Assembly (NCBI GenBank): GCA_036555065.1
Contig: DATBLZ010000117.1
Coordinates: 1 to 21,118, forward strand
Source: DATBLZ01 sp036555065
GTDB taxonomy: Bacteria; Pseudomonadota; Gammaproteobacteria; Steroidobacterales; Rariloculaceae
Length of the DNA: 21,118 nucleotides
Reading direction: 5' to 3'
This document shows positions 20,243 to 21,118 of the stretch, in pieces. Position 1 is the first letter of the stretch. Every line of letters starts with the position of its first letter. Below the pieces are notes generated by a model. The model saw only the letters and a list, made by a program, of their open reading frames with translations. It was not told the origin of the DNA and ran no database searches. A program made the position numbers and the translations under genes.

Positions 20243-21118
20243 TCAGTTCTTCCCGGCTTCCGCCGCCGCCCGTTCCTCGGCGCGCGCGTTCTCGAGGATG
20301 TTGCGCAAGCCGTAGTTGCCTTCGTGGCACGCGTACTCGTAGAGCTCGCCTTCGGCCGTCCGCATGAGGTACGCAACGGTCCAGGGTTCTGTCCACTGCG
20401 TCTCGTCCTCGAACGTAAGGCGGAAGTCGATCGTATCGGGCCCGACTCGCGTGTAGCGCTCAGTCAGGCGCAGGTTCGCGCCGGACCCGCGAAACGCGAT
20501 CTTGCGGTTGAAGTTACGCGTTTCGATCACGAGCGTGTCGCCGTCCCAATGACCGCGCGACTCGCCCATGTAGCCGCCGGTGCCGCTGAAGTCGCTGCCG
20601 TCGAGCGGCACGACGCGGGTCTCGTGGACCATCTCGTGCACGATCGCGACGACGCCGGGCGCCTGCGTGATGCGGATGTTGTTGTTGTAAAGGCCGGGCA
20701 GAAGTGCGCCCGGGAGGCCGCGCGTAATGCAGCGCTCCAACAATGACCGATCGAGCCATGAATCGGCGCGGCCGCCGGTGCGCGCCGGCGAACCTGCAGC
20801 GGCGCGCGCCTGCGCTTGCCGCTGCTCGGCTGCGGGCGTCAACGGCGGGATCCGGCCGTTCGGCGGATCGATGATCAGCGACGTGCGCCGCGACTCGTCG
20901 ACGTAGCGGCCCGGATCCGTCATGTACTGCGCGTGCACGAGATTCGCGGGCGTATCCGCATCCGGCGGCTGATCGAGACGCGCTGCCGCGCGCCCTTCGA
21001 GCTCCGCGACCTCCGCGTCCGTATAAAACTCCCGATCGCCGAGCTCGGGCCGGCGCTCGAGCGGCGTGATCGTGCGATAGTCCCAGACGCCTTGTAGGTC
21101 CGCGTCGCCCCACGGCGT
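20243..21118 (-). CDS. WDGD-family exported protein, 5' end outside window
   Basis: The frame is open to the window edge, giving 291 visible residues; the N-terminus and any signal peptide are cut off. The first visible residues are TPWGDADLQGVWDYRTITPL, matching TSWGDPSLQGTW of the 17684-18814 protein. Other shared landmarks are SLIIDPPNGRIPPLTPAAEQ, LLERCITRGLPG, VVAIVHEMVHETRVVPLDG, GESRGHWDGDTLVIETRNF and YEYACHEGNYGLRN. The C-terminus is Ala/Glu-rich. A GTG within (20938) would be a much too late start. It is followed after 10 bp by the DUF6152 gene. Function unknown. Confidence 0.82.
   Translation of the reverse strand, partial: TPWGDADLQGVWDYRTITPLERRPELGDREFYTDAEVAELEGRAAARLDQPPDADTPANLVHAQYMTDPGRYVDESRRTSLIIDPPNGRIPPLTPAAEQRQAQARAAAGSPARTGGRADSWLDRSLLERCITRGLPGALLPGLYNNNIRITQAPGVVAIVHEMVHETRVVPLDGSDFSGTGGYMGESRGHWDGDTLVIETRNFNRKIAFRGSGANLRLTERYTRVGPDTIDFRLTFEDETQWTEPWTVAYLMRTAEGELYEYACHEGNYGLRNILENARAEERAAAEAGKN

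Noticed and set aside
1..21118. CRISPR arrays, tRNAs, transposases, integrases, att-like direct repeats.
   Set aside because: None seen on reading both strands; repeated short GC-rich words such as GAGCTCG come from Glu-Leu codon preference.

Overview
The window is GC-rich and densely packed, with no intergenic stretch above about 255 bases. I see no tRNA, rRNA, CRISPR array or insertion sequence. A type IV pilin-like domain of the PilA type (IGILAAIAIPAYQDY core), several Shine-Dalgarno sites, a Tat-type amidohydrolase and the mix of exported enzymes suggest a high-GC gammaproteobacterium, perhaps a soil or sediment lineage. The placement is inferred from style; no marker gene is present. 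Most products (about 18 of 22 genes) carry a signal peptide, a lipobox, a Tat motif or an N-terminal anchor, so this is a cell-envelope or secretion-oriented accessory region.

Layout. (A) 63-4115, minus strand, read right to left: a small exported lipocalin-like protein, an amino-acid-type periplasmic binding protein without a permease, a Tat-type amidohydrolase, a PNPOx-like flavin protein and a glutathione peroxidase. A plausible promoter lies at 4143-4172 and overlaps a perfect 18-bp palindrome. (B) 4201-5052, plus strand: a cytosolic SAM methyltransferase. (C) 5074-8656, minus strand: a three-gene operon of a lipoprotein with a C-terminal pilin-like domain, a DUF6152 protein (ATGA overlap) and an Ig-like plus 'WDGD' protein. 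(D) 8759-12522, plus strand: a paraoxonase-like lactonase, a lectin-like protein, a divergent WDGD protein and a SnoaL/NTF2-like protein. (E) 12562-14426, minus strand: a DUF6152-WDGD fusion followed by a metallo-beta-lactamase-fold gene broken by a nonsense codon and a frameshift/deletion. (F) 14552-15679, plus strand: a PQQ-dependent aldose dehydrogenase, then a possible ankyrin-protein remnant. (G) 15894-19347, minus strand: an anchored thioredoxin, a WDGD protein, an exported SAM methyltransferase and an exported esterase. (H) 19600-19797, plus strand: a truncated FtsX/MacB-type permease N-terminus. (I) 19798-21118, minus strand: a WDGD gene running off the edge, followed by a DUF6152 gene.

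The unifying theme is two poorly understood exported families. One is DUF6152, a small domain whose predicted mature N-terminus is always His-His and which carries an internal NPH motif. The other I call WDGD, after its W-D-G-D-x-L-[VI] signature. There are three DUF6152 domains and five WDGD domains here. They occur as DUF6152 then WDGD (C), WDGD then DUF6152 (I) and as one fused polypeptide (E), which argues that they act together in the periplasm. The surrounding aldose dehydrogenase, lactonase, esterase, amidohydrolase and lectin suggest extracytoplasmic oxidation and hydrolysis of small organic compounds or glycans, but the substrate cannot be read from the sequence.
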